A stretch of 64,000 nt of DNA from Gemmatirosa kalamazoonensis (GTDB taxonomy: Bacteria > Gemmatimonadota > Gemmatimonadetes > Gemmatimonadales > Gemmatimonadaceae). The stretch is taken from assembly GCF_000522985.1 (NCBI RefSeq), contig NZ_CP007128.1, positions 372,001 to 436,000 of the forward strand. The letters are read 5' to 3'. The notes beneath the pieces were generated by a model. The model saw nothing but the letters and a program-made list of their open reading frames with translations, ran no database searches and was not told the DNA's origin. Both the position numbers and the translations under genes were made by a program. Positions 8,168-17,352 of the stretch are shown here, piece after piece (within the stretch, counting starts at the first letter, position 1; the number at the start of each line of letters is the position of its first letter).

Positions 8168-9259
8168 ATGACGCGCGCTGCCCTCGTCCTCACGCTCGCT
8201 CTCGTGGCCCCCGCGGGCGCCGGCGCCCAGCGGTGGGCGGCCGTCGTCGACGCGCGGTTCACCGGACGCGACGGTGCCCGCGTCGCCGGCGCGCCGACGT
8301 ACCACACGCTGGGCACGGCGCTCGGCGCGTTGCCCAAGACCGGGCCCGCCGCGGTCTACCTGCGCAACGGTCGCTACCGCGAGAAGCTCGTCGTCGCGCG
8401 GCCGCGCGTCACGCTCGTCGGCGAGAGCCGCGACGGCGTCGTGATCACGTGGGACGACGCCGCCGGCACCCCGCGCCCGGGCGGCGGCGCGCCCTTAGGC
8501 ACGTTCGGCAGCTACACGCTGCGCGTCGCGGCGCCGGACTTCCGCGCCGAGCATCTCACGGTCGAGAACGCGTTCGACTACCTCGCGAACATGCGCAAGC
8601 CGGCCGACGACCCCACGAAGCTGCAGGGCGCGCAGGCCGTCGCGCTCGCGCTCGACTCGGCCAGCGACCGCGCGTCGTTCGAGGACGTGCGCGTGGCGGG
8701 ACATCAGGACACGCTGTACCCGAACGCGGGACGCGCGTACTTCCACAAGTGCGAGATCACCGGCAGCGTCGACTTCATCTTCGGCGCCGGCGTCGCGGTG
8801 TTCGACGAGTGCGTCATCGTGTCGCGCGACCGCGGCAGCCCGACGAACAACGGCTACGTCGCCGCGCCGAGCACCCCGCTCCGCCGGCCGTACGGCTTCC
8901 TGTTCGTGCGCAGCCGCCTGACGAAGGAGACGCCGGCGATGGCGGCCAACACCGTGGTGCTCGGACGGCCGTGGCATGCCGGCGGCGATCCGCAGGCGGT
9001 GGGGAGCGCGGTGTTCGTCGACTGCTGGATGGACGACCACGTGGGCGCCAAGGGGTGGGACCGCATGCGCATGGGCACCGACTCCGCCGGCAACGCGGTG
9101 TGGGCAGAGCCCAACGCGTCGCGCTTCTACGAGTACCGCAGCACCGGCCCCGGCGCCGTCGCGAGCCCGCGCCGCCTCCAGCTCACCGACGCCGACGCGG
9201 CGCGCTACACCGTGGAGCGCGTGCTCGATGGATGGACGCCACCGTCGGCTCGACGATGA
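8168..9259 (+). CDS. Pectin methylesterase (CE8), secreted
   Basis: Removes methyl esters from homogalacturonan outside the cytoplasm, opening pectin to lyases and polygalacturonases. The protein is 363 residues: signal peptide 1-20 (ending AGAGAQ), then a right-handed beta-helix. Family residues are present: Gln180 in GHQDTLY, nucleophile/acid pair Asp202 in GSVDFIFG and Asp213 in VFDECVI, and Arg267 in LGRPW. It is closely related to the second copy at 33024-34130. The start at 8168 is chosen because it begins the signal peptide. The operator at 8125-8147 puts this gene in the uronate regulon. The polygalacturonase at 9440 follows on the same strand after an inverted repeat. Confidence 0.93.
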   Translation: MTRAALVLTLALVAPAGAGAQRWAAVVDARFTGRDGARVAGAPTYHTLGTALGALPKTGPAAVYLRNGRYREKLVVARPRVTLVGESRDGVVITWDDAAGTPRPGGGAPLGTFGSYTLRVAAPDFRAEHLTVENAFDYLANMRKPADDPTKLQGAQAVALALDSASDRASFEDVRVAGHQDTLYPNAGRAYFHKCEITGSVDFIFGAGVAVFDECVIVSRDRGSPTNNGYVAAPSTPLRRPYGFLFVRSRLTKETPAMAANTVVLGRPWHAGGDPQAVGSAVFVDCWMDDHVGAKGWDRMRMGTDSAGNAVWAEPNASRFYEYRSTGPGAVASPRRLQLTDADAARYTVERVLDGWTPPSARR

Positions 9260-9270
9260 TGCCGTTTCGT

Positions 9271-9416
9271 CTCGCGCGGAGCCGCGGAGAACGCGGGGCA
9301 CTGCCTCTTCGAACAGCAAAGACCTGGGGATGAAGAGATCCTCAGGATCCTGGGATCCTGTCATCCCCAGGCGTTCGCTCTTGACATTCTCCGCGTTCTC
9401 CGCGGCTCCGCGTGAG
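9271..9416. repeat. Nested inverted repeat, GCGGAGCCGCGGAG family
   Basis: Outer arms of 26 bp at 9271-9296 and 9391-9416 match with one mismatch. Inner arms CCTGGGGATGA (9323-9333) and TCATCCCCAGG (9361-9371) are perfect. It lies between two same-strand pectin genes. The outer word recurs at 10841, 13545, 28839, 37433 and 39683. Confidence 0.75.
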
Positions 9417-9439
9417 ACCTCTCCAGCGGTACCGAGCAC

Positions 9440-10807
9440 ATGCCACGTTTCGCCGTCATCGCAGCCCTCGCCACGCTCGTCTCACCGTTAGGCGCGCAGG
9501 ACACGCGCACCGTCGCCGAGCCGAAGATTCCGCCGGCGTGCGCCACGCTCGACGCGTCGCTCGTGCCCGTGGGCGACACGACGCTCGCCGACGCCGACGA
9601 GGGAAGGCTCGACACCGACCGCATCCAGCGCGCGATCGACGGCTGTGCGGCCGGGCGCGCCGTGGTGCTGAAGGCCGACGGGCCGCGGCGCGCGTTCCTC
9701 GGCGGGCCGCTCAAACTGCGGCCCGGCGTCACGCTCGTCGTCGACTCGGGCGCGATCCTGTTCGGCTCGCGCGATCCGGAGGTGTACGCGACGTCGGCGG
9801 GGAGCTGCGGCGTGCGGAAGGAGGGCGCTCGCGGCTGCCGCCCGCTCATCGCCGTCGACAGAGCCGACCACGCGGGCGTGATGGGCGGCGGCACGATCGA
9901 CGGCCGCGGCTGGGCGACGATGGCGGGGCAGACGATCTCGTGGTGGGACCTCGCGCAGCAGGCGCGCACCGGCCCGCCGCAGCAGAACCCGCGCATGATC
10001 CAGACGAACGGATCGAACGACTTCACGCTCTACGGCATCACGCTCCGCAACTCGCCGAACTTCCACGTCGTGTTCGACCGTGGCGACGGGTTCACCGCGT
10101 GGGGCGTGAAGATCCACACGCCGAGCCCGAACGCGCGCAACACCGACGGCATCGACCCCGCCGGCGCGACGAACGTGACGATCACGCGGAGCTGGATCCT
10201 GACCGGCGACGACAACGTCGCGATCAAGGGCGGCAGCGCGAAGACGACGCACGTCACCGTGTCGCACAACCACTTCTACCGCGGCCACGGCATGTCGATC
10301 GGCAGCGAGACGAACGCCGGCGTCGAGCGCGTGCTCGTCACCGACCTCACGGTCGACGGCGCCGACAACGGGCTGCGCATCAAGTCCAACGCGTCGCGCG
10401 GCGGGCTCGTGTCGAACGTGACGTACGAGAACGTGTGCATCCGGAAGACGAAGGAGCCGATCTTCATGGACACGCACTACAGCGCCTCGCCGCAGACGAC
10501 GGGCACGCTGATCCCGGTGTTCCGCGACATCGTGCTCCGCAACGTGCGCGTGCTCGATGCCGGCCGCATCACGCTCGACGGCTACGACGCGGAGCGCCGG
10601 CTCGGGATCACGCTCGACGGCGTGACGTTCGACGACGTCGCGACGGTGAAGCTGAAGGCGTCGCACGCCGACGTGACGCTCGGCGCCGGCGGCACGAACC
10701 TGCCGATCGCGGGCGACGACGTGAAGATGACCGGGCCCGCCGTGCGCAAGGACGCCGCCGCGGCTCCGTCGTGCGAGGGACGCTTCGCGCCGTTCCCGGT
10801 GCGGTGA
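9440..10807 (+). CDS. Polygalacturonase (GH28), secreted
   Basis: Hydrolyses alpha-1,4 links between galacturonate residues in de-esterified pectin. 455 residues with a signal peptide (cleavage near LGAQ, residue 20). All four GH28 motifs are intact: NTDGID (234-239), GDDN (256-259), GHGMSIGSE (282-290) and RIKS (313-316), giving the three catalytic Asp, the His and the substrate-binding Arg-Lys. A His-containing ...MDTHYSAS segment follows. It follows the pectin methylesterase, a sensible enzyme order. It differs clearly from the two other GH28 proteins in the window (39702 and 41066), so it probably has a different chain-length preference. Confidence 0.93.
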   Translation: MPRFAVIAALATLVSPLGAQDTRTVAEPKIPPACATLDASLVPVGDTTLADADEGRLDTDRIQRAIDGCAAGRAVVLKADGPRRAFLGGPLKLRPGVTLVVDSGAILFGSRDPEVYATSAGSCGVRKEGARGCRPLIAVDRADHAGVMGGGTIDGRGWATMAGQTISWWDLAQQARTGPPQQNPRMIQTNGSNDFTLYGITLRNSPNFHVVFDRGDGFTAWGVKIHTPSPNARNTDGIDPAGATNVTITRSWILTGDDNVAIKGGSAKTTHVTVSHNHFYRGHGMSIGSETNAGVERVLVTDLTVDGADNGLRIKSNASRGGLVSNVTYENVCIRKTKEPIFMDTHYSASPQTTGTLIPVFRDIVLRNVRVLDAGRITLDGYDAERRLGITLDGVTFDDVATVKLKASHADVTLGAGGTNLPIAGDDVKMTGPAVRKDAAAAPSCEGRFAPFPVR

Positions 10808-10840
10808 ACAGCCAAAGCATCGACCGCAGAGCCAAGGGAG

Positions 10841-10870
10841 TTCTCCGCGTGCTCCGCGCCTCCGCGTGAG
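10841..10870. repeat. Single arm of the GCGGAGCCGCGGAG repeat family
   Basis: This short stretch between the convergent ends of the polygalacturonase and the ABC ATPase gene carries the right-arm form of the repeat (TTCTCCGCGTGCTCCGCG followed by CCTCCGCGTGAG). The left side (10822-10838) has only a poor match (ACCGCAGAGCC). It looks like an eroded member of the family. Confidence 0.55.
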
Positions 10871-10882
10871 ATCCGCCCCGCG

Positions 10883-12382
10883 TTAGGCGGCCTCGGAGGT
10901 CAGCCCGGCCATCATCCGCAGCAGCGCGTCCTGCGACGCCGCCTCGCGCGGCAGCTCGCCGACCACGCGCCCCTCGCGCAGCACCACGACGCGCGACGAG
11001 AGGTTCAGCAGCTCCGGCAGCTCGCTCGAGATGAGCAGCACCGCCGCGCCCTCCGCCGCGAGCTTGTCGATCCACGCGTGGATCTCGGCCTTCGCGCCGA
11101 CGTCCACGCCGCGGGTCGGCTCGTCGAGGATGAGGATGTCGCCGCCCGCGGCGAGCCACTTCGCCATCACGATCTTCTGCTGATTGCCGCCGGAGAGCGC
11201 CGCGGTCACGGTCTCCTGTGTCGCCTTCACCCGCAGCCGGTCGAAGTAAATGCGCACCGTGTCGCGCTCCGCCGCGCGGTCGACGAAGCCGAAGCGCGAC
11301 AGGCGGTCGAGCGTGGGAAGCGTGGTGTTCTCGCGCGTGCGCATGCCGAGCACGAGCCCCTGCTTCTTGCGGTCCTCGGGCACGAAGCCGATGCCGTGCG
11401 CCATCGCGTCCGTCGCGTGCGCGATCTGCACGCGCTTGCCGCGCACCGACACGAATCCGCGCGCCGCCGGCACGATGCCGAAGATCGTCTCCGCCACCTC
11501 GGAGCGCCCCGCGCCGACGAGCCCCGCGAGGCCGAGCACCTCCCCCGCGTGCAGCGTGAACGACACGTCCTCGAAGTGTCCGGGTCGCGTGAGCCCCTCC
11601 ACGCGCAGCCGCTCCTCGCCGCGCGGCGCGCTGACGTGCGCCGGGAAGTACTGCTCCAGCCGGCGGCCGATCATGAGCTGCACGAGCGACGCCTCGTCGA
11701 GCTCCGATGTCGGATGCGTGCCGACGTGCCGACCGTCGCGGAGCACGGTGATGGTGTCGCACAGCCGGTAGATCTCCGGCATGCGGTGCGACACGTAGAG
11801 GATCGCGACGCCGCGCTCGCGCAGCTCGTCGATCAGCCGGAACAGGTTCGCCGCCTCGGCCTCGCCGAGTGAGCTCGTGGGCTCGTCGAACACGACGACC
11901 TTCGCCCCTTCGCCGACCGCGGCGGCGATCTGCACCACCTGCTGCTCGGCGACGCCCAGCGACGCCATCGGCCGGTCGGGGTCGATCGACGCGCCGACGG
12001 TGCCTAACAGCGCGCGCGCCCGCTCGCGCAGCGCGCCGCGGTCGACGAAGCCCCACCGGCTCGGCAGGCGGCCGAGGCACAGATTGTCGGCGACGGTGAG
12101 GTTCTCGCAGAACGCGAGCTCCTGGTGCACCATCGCGACACCCGCGGCGAGCGCGTCGCGCGGGCTCGCGAACCGCACCGGCCGCCCCTCGAGGCGCACC
12201 TCGCCGGCGTCCGCCTGATAGATGCCGGAGAGGATCTTTCCGAGCGTGCTCTTCCCCGCGCCGTTCTCGCCGCACACCGCGTGCACCGAGCCCGCGTGCA
12301 CGTCGAACGACACGTCGTCCAGCGCCACCACGCCGGGAAAGCGCTTGGTGACGCCGCGGAACTCCACTGCAGGAGAGGTCAT
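10883..12382 (-). CDS. Sugar ABC transporter ATPase, RbsA/MglA type
   Basis: Powers import of a sugar. 499 residues with two fused ABC domains, as usual for the CUT2 class. First domain: Walker A GENGAGKST (38-46), signature-like SLGVAEQQ, Walker B with DEPTSSL (166-172). Second domain: the degenerate Walker A GLVGAGRSE (287-295) typical of this class, then LSGGNQQK and ILILDEPTRGVD. It is the last gene of a three-gene operon (permease, binding protein, ATPase). The operon is divergent from a GH95 gene, so the sugar is probably a plant cell-wall monomer such as fucose, rhamnose or galactose; the sequence does not tell which. Confidence 0.92.
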   Translation of the reverse strand: MTSPAVEFRGVTKRFPGVVALDDVSFDVHAGSVHAVCGENGAGKSTLGKILSGIYQADAGEVRLEGRPVRFASPRDALAAGVAMVHQELAFCENLTVADNLCLGRLPSRWGFVDRGALRERARALLGTVGASIDPDRPMASLGVAEQQVVQIAAAVGEGAKVVVFDEPTSSLGEAEAANLFRLIDELRERGVAILYVSHRMPEIYRLCDTITVLRDGRHVGTHPTSELDEASLVQLMIGRRLEQYFPAHVSAPRGEERLRVEGLTRPGHFEDVSFTLHAGEVLGLAGLVGAGRSEVAETIFGIVPAARGFVSVRGKRVQIAHATDAMAHGIGFVPEDRKKQGLVLGMRTRENTTLPTLDRLSRFGFVDRAAERDTVRIYFDRLRVKATQETVTAALSGGNQQKIVMAKWLAAGGDILILDEPTRGVDVGAKAEIHAWIDKLAAEGAAVLLISSELPELLNLSSRVVVLREGRVVGELPREAASQDALLRMMAGLTSEAA

Positions 12383-12384
12383 CT

Positions 12385-12447
12385 ACGTGGCTGCGTCGCT
12401 GCGTGGCTGCGTGAGCACGTCGCTGTTACGCAGCCACGCAGCCACGT
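12385..12447. repeat. Inverted repeat of GGCTGCGT units inside the ABC transporter operon
   Basis: The left arm at 12385-12412 and the 20-bp right arm at 12428-12447 match perfectly except that the left arm has one extra CGCTGCGT unit. It sits between the binding-protein stop and the ATPase start, so it may lower ATPase expression relative to binding protein or stabilise the upstream mRNA. Confidence 0.7.
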
Positions 12448-12452
12448 CGGTG

Positions 12453-13520
12453 TCATTGGTTCAGATACTTCGGGTCGACGTCGCTGAAGCCCCAGTCCTT
12501 GAGCTGCTTGGCCCACTGGTTGAGGTTCGACTTGTCGACGCGGATGAGATCCATCTGCACGTGCGCCGGCACGTCCTTCTTGTCGTGCACGTGGTCCCAG
12601 ATGGTCTTCACGCTCACGTAGCCCCAGTTGTACGTCGGCTGTGCGAACAGCACCGGCGCGAGCCCCTTGTCGACGTACGGCAGCTCCGACGGCAGCGCAT
12701 CGACGGAGACGATCTTCACCTTGTTCGGATCGAGGTCCGTCAGCAGCGTCTTCGTCCACAGCGGCCAGCCGCCGATGAACGCCCACCCCTGGATGTCGGG
12801 ATACGCGTTCTGCGCGCGGAGCACCTCCGCGGCGGCGTCCTGCGGCGTCTCGATGTGATAGAACGTCCCGAGGATCTGCATGCCGGGATACTTCGCCGCC
12901 TCGTCCTTCGCGCCCTTCACCCGCTTCTGCAGGTTCGGCGCGTTCTGGTTGCCGGCGAGGATCCCGATCTTCCCCTTGCCGCCCATCTGCTTCGCCAGCT
13001 CGGCCATCACCTGGCGGCCCATCGCCTCGTCGTCGCCGCCGTAGAAGCTGAAGCGCTTCGACGTCGGCACGTCGGAGTCGAACGTCATCACCGGCACGCC
13101 GCGCGCGACCGCCTCGTCGATCGCGCCCACCAGCTTGCTCGCGTCGCTCGCCGAGAGCAGGATCGCGTCGTCGCCCGCGTTCACCGCCTGCGCGATGCGC
13201 TGCGCCTGCACGGCGGCGTCCTCGTTCGGCGGCGTGAGCCAGTCGATCTTCACCGTCACACCGGTCGCCTTGCCGATCGAGTCGGCGGCTGCTTCGGCCC
13301 CCTGCCGTCCGGAGAGGAAGACGGGGTTCGTGGAGCTCTTCGCGATCATCGCGATGGTGAACGTCTTCTTGCCGGACGCGGAGGCGCCGGCGGTCGTCGC
13401 GTTAGGCGTGCCGGACGTGGCCGAGTCGTTCCCGGCGCCGCCCCGGCTGCACGCGCCGAGACCGATGGTGGCGAGCAGGCCGAGCGCCGCGCGGCGCGTG
13501 ATCACGGACGTGACGGACAT
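12453..13520 (-). CDS. Sugar ABC transporter binding lipoprotein, RbsB type
   Basis: Captures the sugar in the periplasm and presents it to the permease. 355 residues. The N-terminus MSVTSVITRRAALGLLATIG has a twin Arg followed by a lipobox ending at Cys24 (GLGAC), so it is a lipoprotein. The rest is a periplasmic-binding-protein type 4 (LacI-like) fold: FTIAMIAKSSTNPVF at the N-lobe start and PVMTFDSDVP in the usual place. The open frame extends 40 codons upstream through an inverted repeat, so the start at 13520 is preferred. Middle gene of the operon. Confidence 0.9.
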   Translation of the reverse strand: MSVTSVITRRAALGLLATIGLGACSRGGAGNDSATSGTPNATTAGASASGKKTFTIAMIAKSSTNPVFLSGRQGAEAAADSIGKATGVTVKIDWLTPPNEDAAVQAQRIAQAVNAGDDAILLSASDASKLVGAIDEAVARGVPVMTFDSDVPTSKRFSFYGGDDEAMGRQVMAELAKQMGGKGKIGILAGNQNAPNLQKRVKGAKDEAAKYPGMQILGTFYHIETPQDAAAEVLRAQNAYPDIQGWAFIGGWPLWTKTLLTDLDPNKVKIVSVDALPSELPYVDKGLAPVLFAQPTYNWGYVSVKTIWDHVHDKKDVPAHVQMDLIRVDKSNLNQWAKQLKDWGFSDVDPKYLNQ

Positions 13521-13544
13521 TCGGGTTCTCGGGTGTGGGCACGT

Positions 13545-13637
13545 CTCACGCGGAGCCGCGGAGGACGCGGAGAAGACCACGGTGACGTCATCCCGGCGAA
13601 GGCCGGGATCGCCGCGTGCTCCGCGGCTCCGCGTGAG
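13545..13637. repeat. Inverted repeat, GCGGAGCCGCGGAG family
   Basis: Perfect 19-bp arms at 13545-13563 and 13619-13637 enclose a second hairpin (CATCCCGGC/GCCGGGAT, about 13589-13610). It lies between the permease stop and the binding-protein start, so a within-operon hairpin. It could separate expression levels of the two genes. Confidence 0.8.
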
Positions 13638-13657
13638 CACGAAGTGTGGTCAGGCAT

Positions 13658-14767
13658 CTACGCAGCGCGAGGGCGGTTGGCGGTCGCGCTGGCCGCGGCG
13701 AGGCGCCGGGCGAGCAGCCGGCTGCCGCTCTGATCGAGCACGACGGCGATGATGAGCGCGCCGCCGATGATGATCCACTCGTAGTTCTGGTCGAGGTGCA
13801 GCGTGCGGATCGCCTGACGGATCGTGACGATGAGCAGCGCACCGAGCAGCGCGGAGACCGCGCTCCCCTTGCCGCCCGCGAGGCTCGCCCCGCCGACGAC
13901 CGCGGCCGCGATCACGTACAGCTCGTACCCCGTCCCGTCGGACGACGTCGCGGAGCCGTAGAACGCCGCGCCGACGAACGCGGCGATCCCCGCCGAGATC
14001 CCGGAGATGACGTACACGCCGAGCTTCACGCGGTCGACGCCGAGCCCGGAGAAGCGGCTCGCCTCGACGTTGCCGCCGATCGCGAACACGTGCCGCCCCA
14101 TCACGGTGCGCACGAGGTACACGCTGCCGATCACCGTCACGAGGAGCGTCACGAGCAGCGGCACCGGATAGAGCGCGGTGCGGAAGCCGAGGCTCGCCTT
14201 CACGACGTCGGTGAGCGCGCTCGGCACGAGGATGCTCTCGGCCTTGCTGATCACGAACGCGATGCCCCGCAGCATCCACATCGTGCCGAGCGTGATGATG
14301 AACGGGTGCACGCCGAGCCCGATCACCATCAATCCATTCAGCAGCCCGCACACCAGGCTCACGCCGAGACACGCGCCGAGGCCGAGGAGCACCGTGGCGA
14401 TGGGTCCCATCGGTCCCGCGGCGCGCAGCACCATGGCCATCACCACGCCGGCGAGCGCGTAGATCGCGCCGACGGAGAGGTCGATGCCGCCCGAGATGAT
14501 GACGATCGTCGCGCCCACGCCCATGATCGCGAACGCGCTCGCGTCCGTCGCCATCTGGATCAGCGTGTACGCGTTGAGGAAATTGTTCACCTGCGCGCCG
14601 GTCACGCGGTCGGGATGCGACCCGGCGGCCGCGGTGAGCGCCGCCCCGAGGATGATCAGGACGATGACGAGACCCAGCTGCTGCGAGCGCAGCAGCGTGC
14701 CGCTCACGCGCCGGAAGAGGGGGAGGTCGGTGGTCGGCGAGGCCGTGGCTTCCACGAGGGGCTCCAA
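13658..14767 (-). CDS. Sugar ABC transporter permease, RbsC type
   Basis: Inner-membrane channel of the transporter. 369 residues with about ten hydrophobic segments. Family signatures: ATIVIISGGIDLSVGAIYALAGVVMA (about 102-127) and, near the C-terminus, YVIAAAVVGGASLAGGKGSAVSALLGALLIV. First gene of the operon, 87 bp from the divergent GH95 gene, so the two promoters share one short control region. The C-terminal RLLARRLAAASATANRPRAA is a little longer than usual. Confidence 0.92.
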   Translation of the reverse strand: MEPLVEATASPTTDLPLFRRVSGTLLRSQQLGLVIVLIILGAALTAAAGSHPDRVTGAQVNNFLNAYTLIQMATDASAFAIMGVGATIVIISGGIDLSVGAIYALAGVVMAMVLRAAGPMGPIATVLLGLGACLGVSLVCGLLNGLMVIGLGVHPFIITLGTMWMLRGIAFVISKAESILVPSALTDVVKASLGFRTALYPVPLLVTLLVTVIGSVYLVRTVMGRHVFAIGGNVEASRFSGLGVDRVKLGVYVISGISAGIAAFVGAAFYGSATSSDGTGYELYVIAAAVVGGASLAGGKGSAVSALLGALLIVTIRQAIRTLHLDQNYEWIIIGGALIIAVVLDQSGSRLLARRLAAASATANRPRAA

Positions 14768-14854
14768 GACGGGATAAAGTATTCTTCAGGAAGGTAGGGG
14801 CGAACCGAGCAGTGTCAACGCGAGACAGCAGCGCACCAGATCTCTTCGTGCATC

Positions 14855-17196
14855 ATGACCATCCGCGTGACGTTCCGGACGCTCCCGCTCGTCGCACTCG
14901 TCCCAATCCTCCCACTCCTCGCCGCACGCGCGGGAGCGCAGCGCCCCGCCGCGCCCGGCGACTCGCTCACGCTCTGGTACGTCGCCCCGGCACGCGAGTG
15001 GATCGAGGCGCTCCCGGTGGGCAACGGACGACTCGGCGCGATGGTGTTCGGCGGCGTGGCCCACGAGCGACTCCAGTTCAACGAGGGGACGGTGTGGACC
15101 GGCGCGCCGCACGCGTACGAGCACCCGGGTGCGTTCGCGGTGCTCGGCACTCTGCGCTCGCTCCTCCTCGCCGGCAAGCAGCGTGAGGCGGAAGCGCTCG
15201 CGATGGAGCGCTTCATGAGCGTGCCGCTGCGGCAGCAGGCGTACCAGGCGTTCGGCGACCTGCACCTCGCCTTTCCCGCGCTCGACGGCGCCGCGGTGAC
15301 CGACTACCGCCGTGCGCTCGACCTCGACCGCGCCGTCGCGACGACGCGCTTCCGCATCGGCGGCACGACGTACGCGCGCGACGTGTTCGCGAGCCACCCC
15401 GACGGCGCGATCGTCGTGCATCTCTCGGCCGACCGGCCGGGCGCGGTGACCGTCGTCGCGTCGCTCGCCAGCGCGCACGACGGCGCGACGCGCGTGCACG
15501 TCGGCGCACGGCAGCTCGCGATGCGCGGCGGCGTGGCCGGCGGCGCGATCCGCTTCGAGGCGCGGCTCGACGTGCGGCCCGACGGAGGACGTGTCGCGAC
15601 GTCGGACACGTCCATCACGGTGACCGGCGCCGACGCGGTGACGCTCGTCCTCGCCGGCGCGACGAACCACGTCAGCTATCACGACGTGTCCGCCGATCCC
15701 ACGGCGCGCGACGATCGCACGATCGCGGCGACGCGCGCGCGCGCAGCTACGCCGCCATGCGCGCGGCGCACGAGCGCGACCACCAGCGGCTGTTCCGCCG
15801 CGTGACGCTGGACCTCGGCAGCGCAGACGCTGCCCTGCGGCCGACCGCGGAGCGGCTCGCGCGCTTCGCGACGGCGGGGGATCCGGCGCTCGCCGCGCTG
15901 CTGTTCCAGTACGGACGCTACCTGCTCATCGCGTCGAGCCGCGCGGGTGGGCAGCCGGCGACGCTGCAGGGGCTGTGGAACGACAGCAACCAGCCGCCGT
16001 GGGACAGCAAGTGGACCGTGAACATCAACACGGAGATGAACTACTGGCTCGCGGAGCCGACGGCGCTGCCGGAGCTCACCGCGCCGCTGTTCGACATGCT
16101 GCGCGACCTGTCGCAGACCGGCGCGGCGGTGGCGCGCGTGCACTACGGGGCGCGCGGGTGGGTGCTGCACCACAACACCGACCTGTGGCGCGGCGCGGCG
16201 CCGATCAACAACTCGAACCACGGCATCTGGCCGTCGGGCGGCGCGTGGCTCGCGCAGCACCTGTGGCGGCACTGGGAGTACGGAGGCGACCGGCGCTTCC
16301 TCGCCGACACCGCGTACCCGATCATGCGCGGCGCGGCGCGGTTCTTCGTCGACGCGCTGCTCGAGGATCCGCGCTCGGGGATGCTCATCACCGGGCCGTC
16401 GAACTCGCCGGAGCACGGCGGCCTGGTGCTCGGCCCGGCGATGGACCGGCAGATCGTGCGCGACCTGTTCGCGAACGTGATCCAGGCGAGCGAGATCCTC
16501 GACGTCGACGCGGCGCTGCGCGACACGCTGCGGTCGATGCGCGCGCGCATCGCGCCAGACGCAATCGGCCGGCGCGGGCAGCTGCAGGAGTGGCTGGAGG
16601 ACGTCGACGACCCCACCGACCACCACCGCCACGTGTCGCACCTGTGGGGGCTGCACCCCGGCGCGGAGATCACGCCGAGCACCCCGGCGCTGTTCGCCGC
16701 CGCGCGCCGCACGCTCGAGGAGCGCGGCGACGAGGGCACGGGATGGTCGAAGGCGTGGAAGATCAACTTCTGGGCGCGGCTCCGCGACGGCGACCACGCG
16801 TACGCGCTCGTGCGGAGCCTCGTCTCGCCGACGCGCGACCTGAAGATCACGACGACGGCGCCGGGCGGGCTGTACCCCAACCTGTTCGACGCGCACCCGC
16901 CGTTCCAGATCGACGGCAACTTCGGCCTGACGGCGGGGATCGTGGAGATGCTGCTGCAGAGCCACGCCGGGGAAGTCGATCTGCTGCCGGCGCTGCCCTC
17001 GGCGTGGCCTAACGGACGGGTGCGCGGTCTGCGCGCGCGCGGCGGCTTCGACGTCGATCTGCTCTCGTGGACGGGAGCCAAGCTCGTCGAGGCGCGATTC
17101 ACGTCGCGGCTGGGCGGGCGACTGCAGGTACGGTACGGCGATACCGTTCGTTCGTATGAAACCAAGAAGGGACAACACATCACGTTCCAGCCCTAG
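14855..17196 (+). CDS. GH95 glycoside hydrolase (alpha-L-fucosidase family), split by a frameshift
   Basis: Would remove alpha-L-fucose (or alpha-L-galactose) from plant glycans such as xyloglucan or rhamnogalacturonan side chains. Frame one (from 14855) gives a signal peptide and an N-terminal beta-sandwich with the conserved [17 protein letters not shown]. Frame two continues with the (alpha/alpha)6 domain: [12 protein letters not shown] (near 16010-16050), GPSNSPEH and FQIDGNFG, carrying the family's Asn/Glu/Asp catalytic set. The break lies in an 11-nt CG run (15732-15742). Removing two bases joins ATRAR to [12 protein letters not shown] and restores a full protein of about 780 residues, normal for GH95. 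Either a real mutation, a slippage-controlled gene or a sequencing error. Confidence 0.8.
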
Positions 17197-17209
17197 GTGG
17201 GAGCGCCGA

Positions 17210-17329
17210 GGCGAGTACTCACTGGGGATTCGAAGGATCTGAAGGATCTCGAGATGTGCTGAGGCCTCAGCCCTGAGCACATCCGGAGATCCTGTTCATC
17301 GTTCTCGCAATCCCCATGGAGTACTCGCC
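17210..17329. repeat. Nested inverted repeat between GH95 and the acetylesterase
   Basis: Three sets of arms: GGCGAGTACTC (17210-17220) with GAGTACTCGCC (17319-17329), ACTGGGGATT with AATCCCC (17309-17315), and GATGTGCT with AGCACATC in the centre. Its words are not shared with the GCGGAGCCGCGGAG family. It fills nearly the whole intergenic gap. Confidence 0.7.
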
Positions 17330-17352
17330 CATAGCCTGCGCCCTCTCGACCC

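Noticed and set aside
9271-9416. Inverted repeats as insertion-sequence or MITE ends
   Set aside because: No transposase, no target-site duplication that I can see, and arm sequences differ from locus to locus; position at operon ends fits hairpins better. A MITE origin for the shared GCGGAGCCGCGGAG family cannot be fully excluded.
15757-17196. The second GH95 frame as an independent gene starting at 15757
   Set aside because: The ATG falls inside a conserved helix ([12 protein letters not shown]) with no ribosome binding site or signal peptide; it is the continuation of the frame from 14855.
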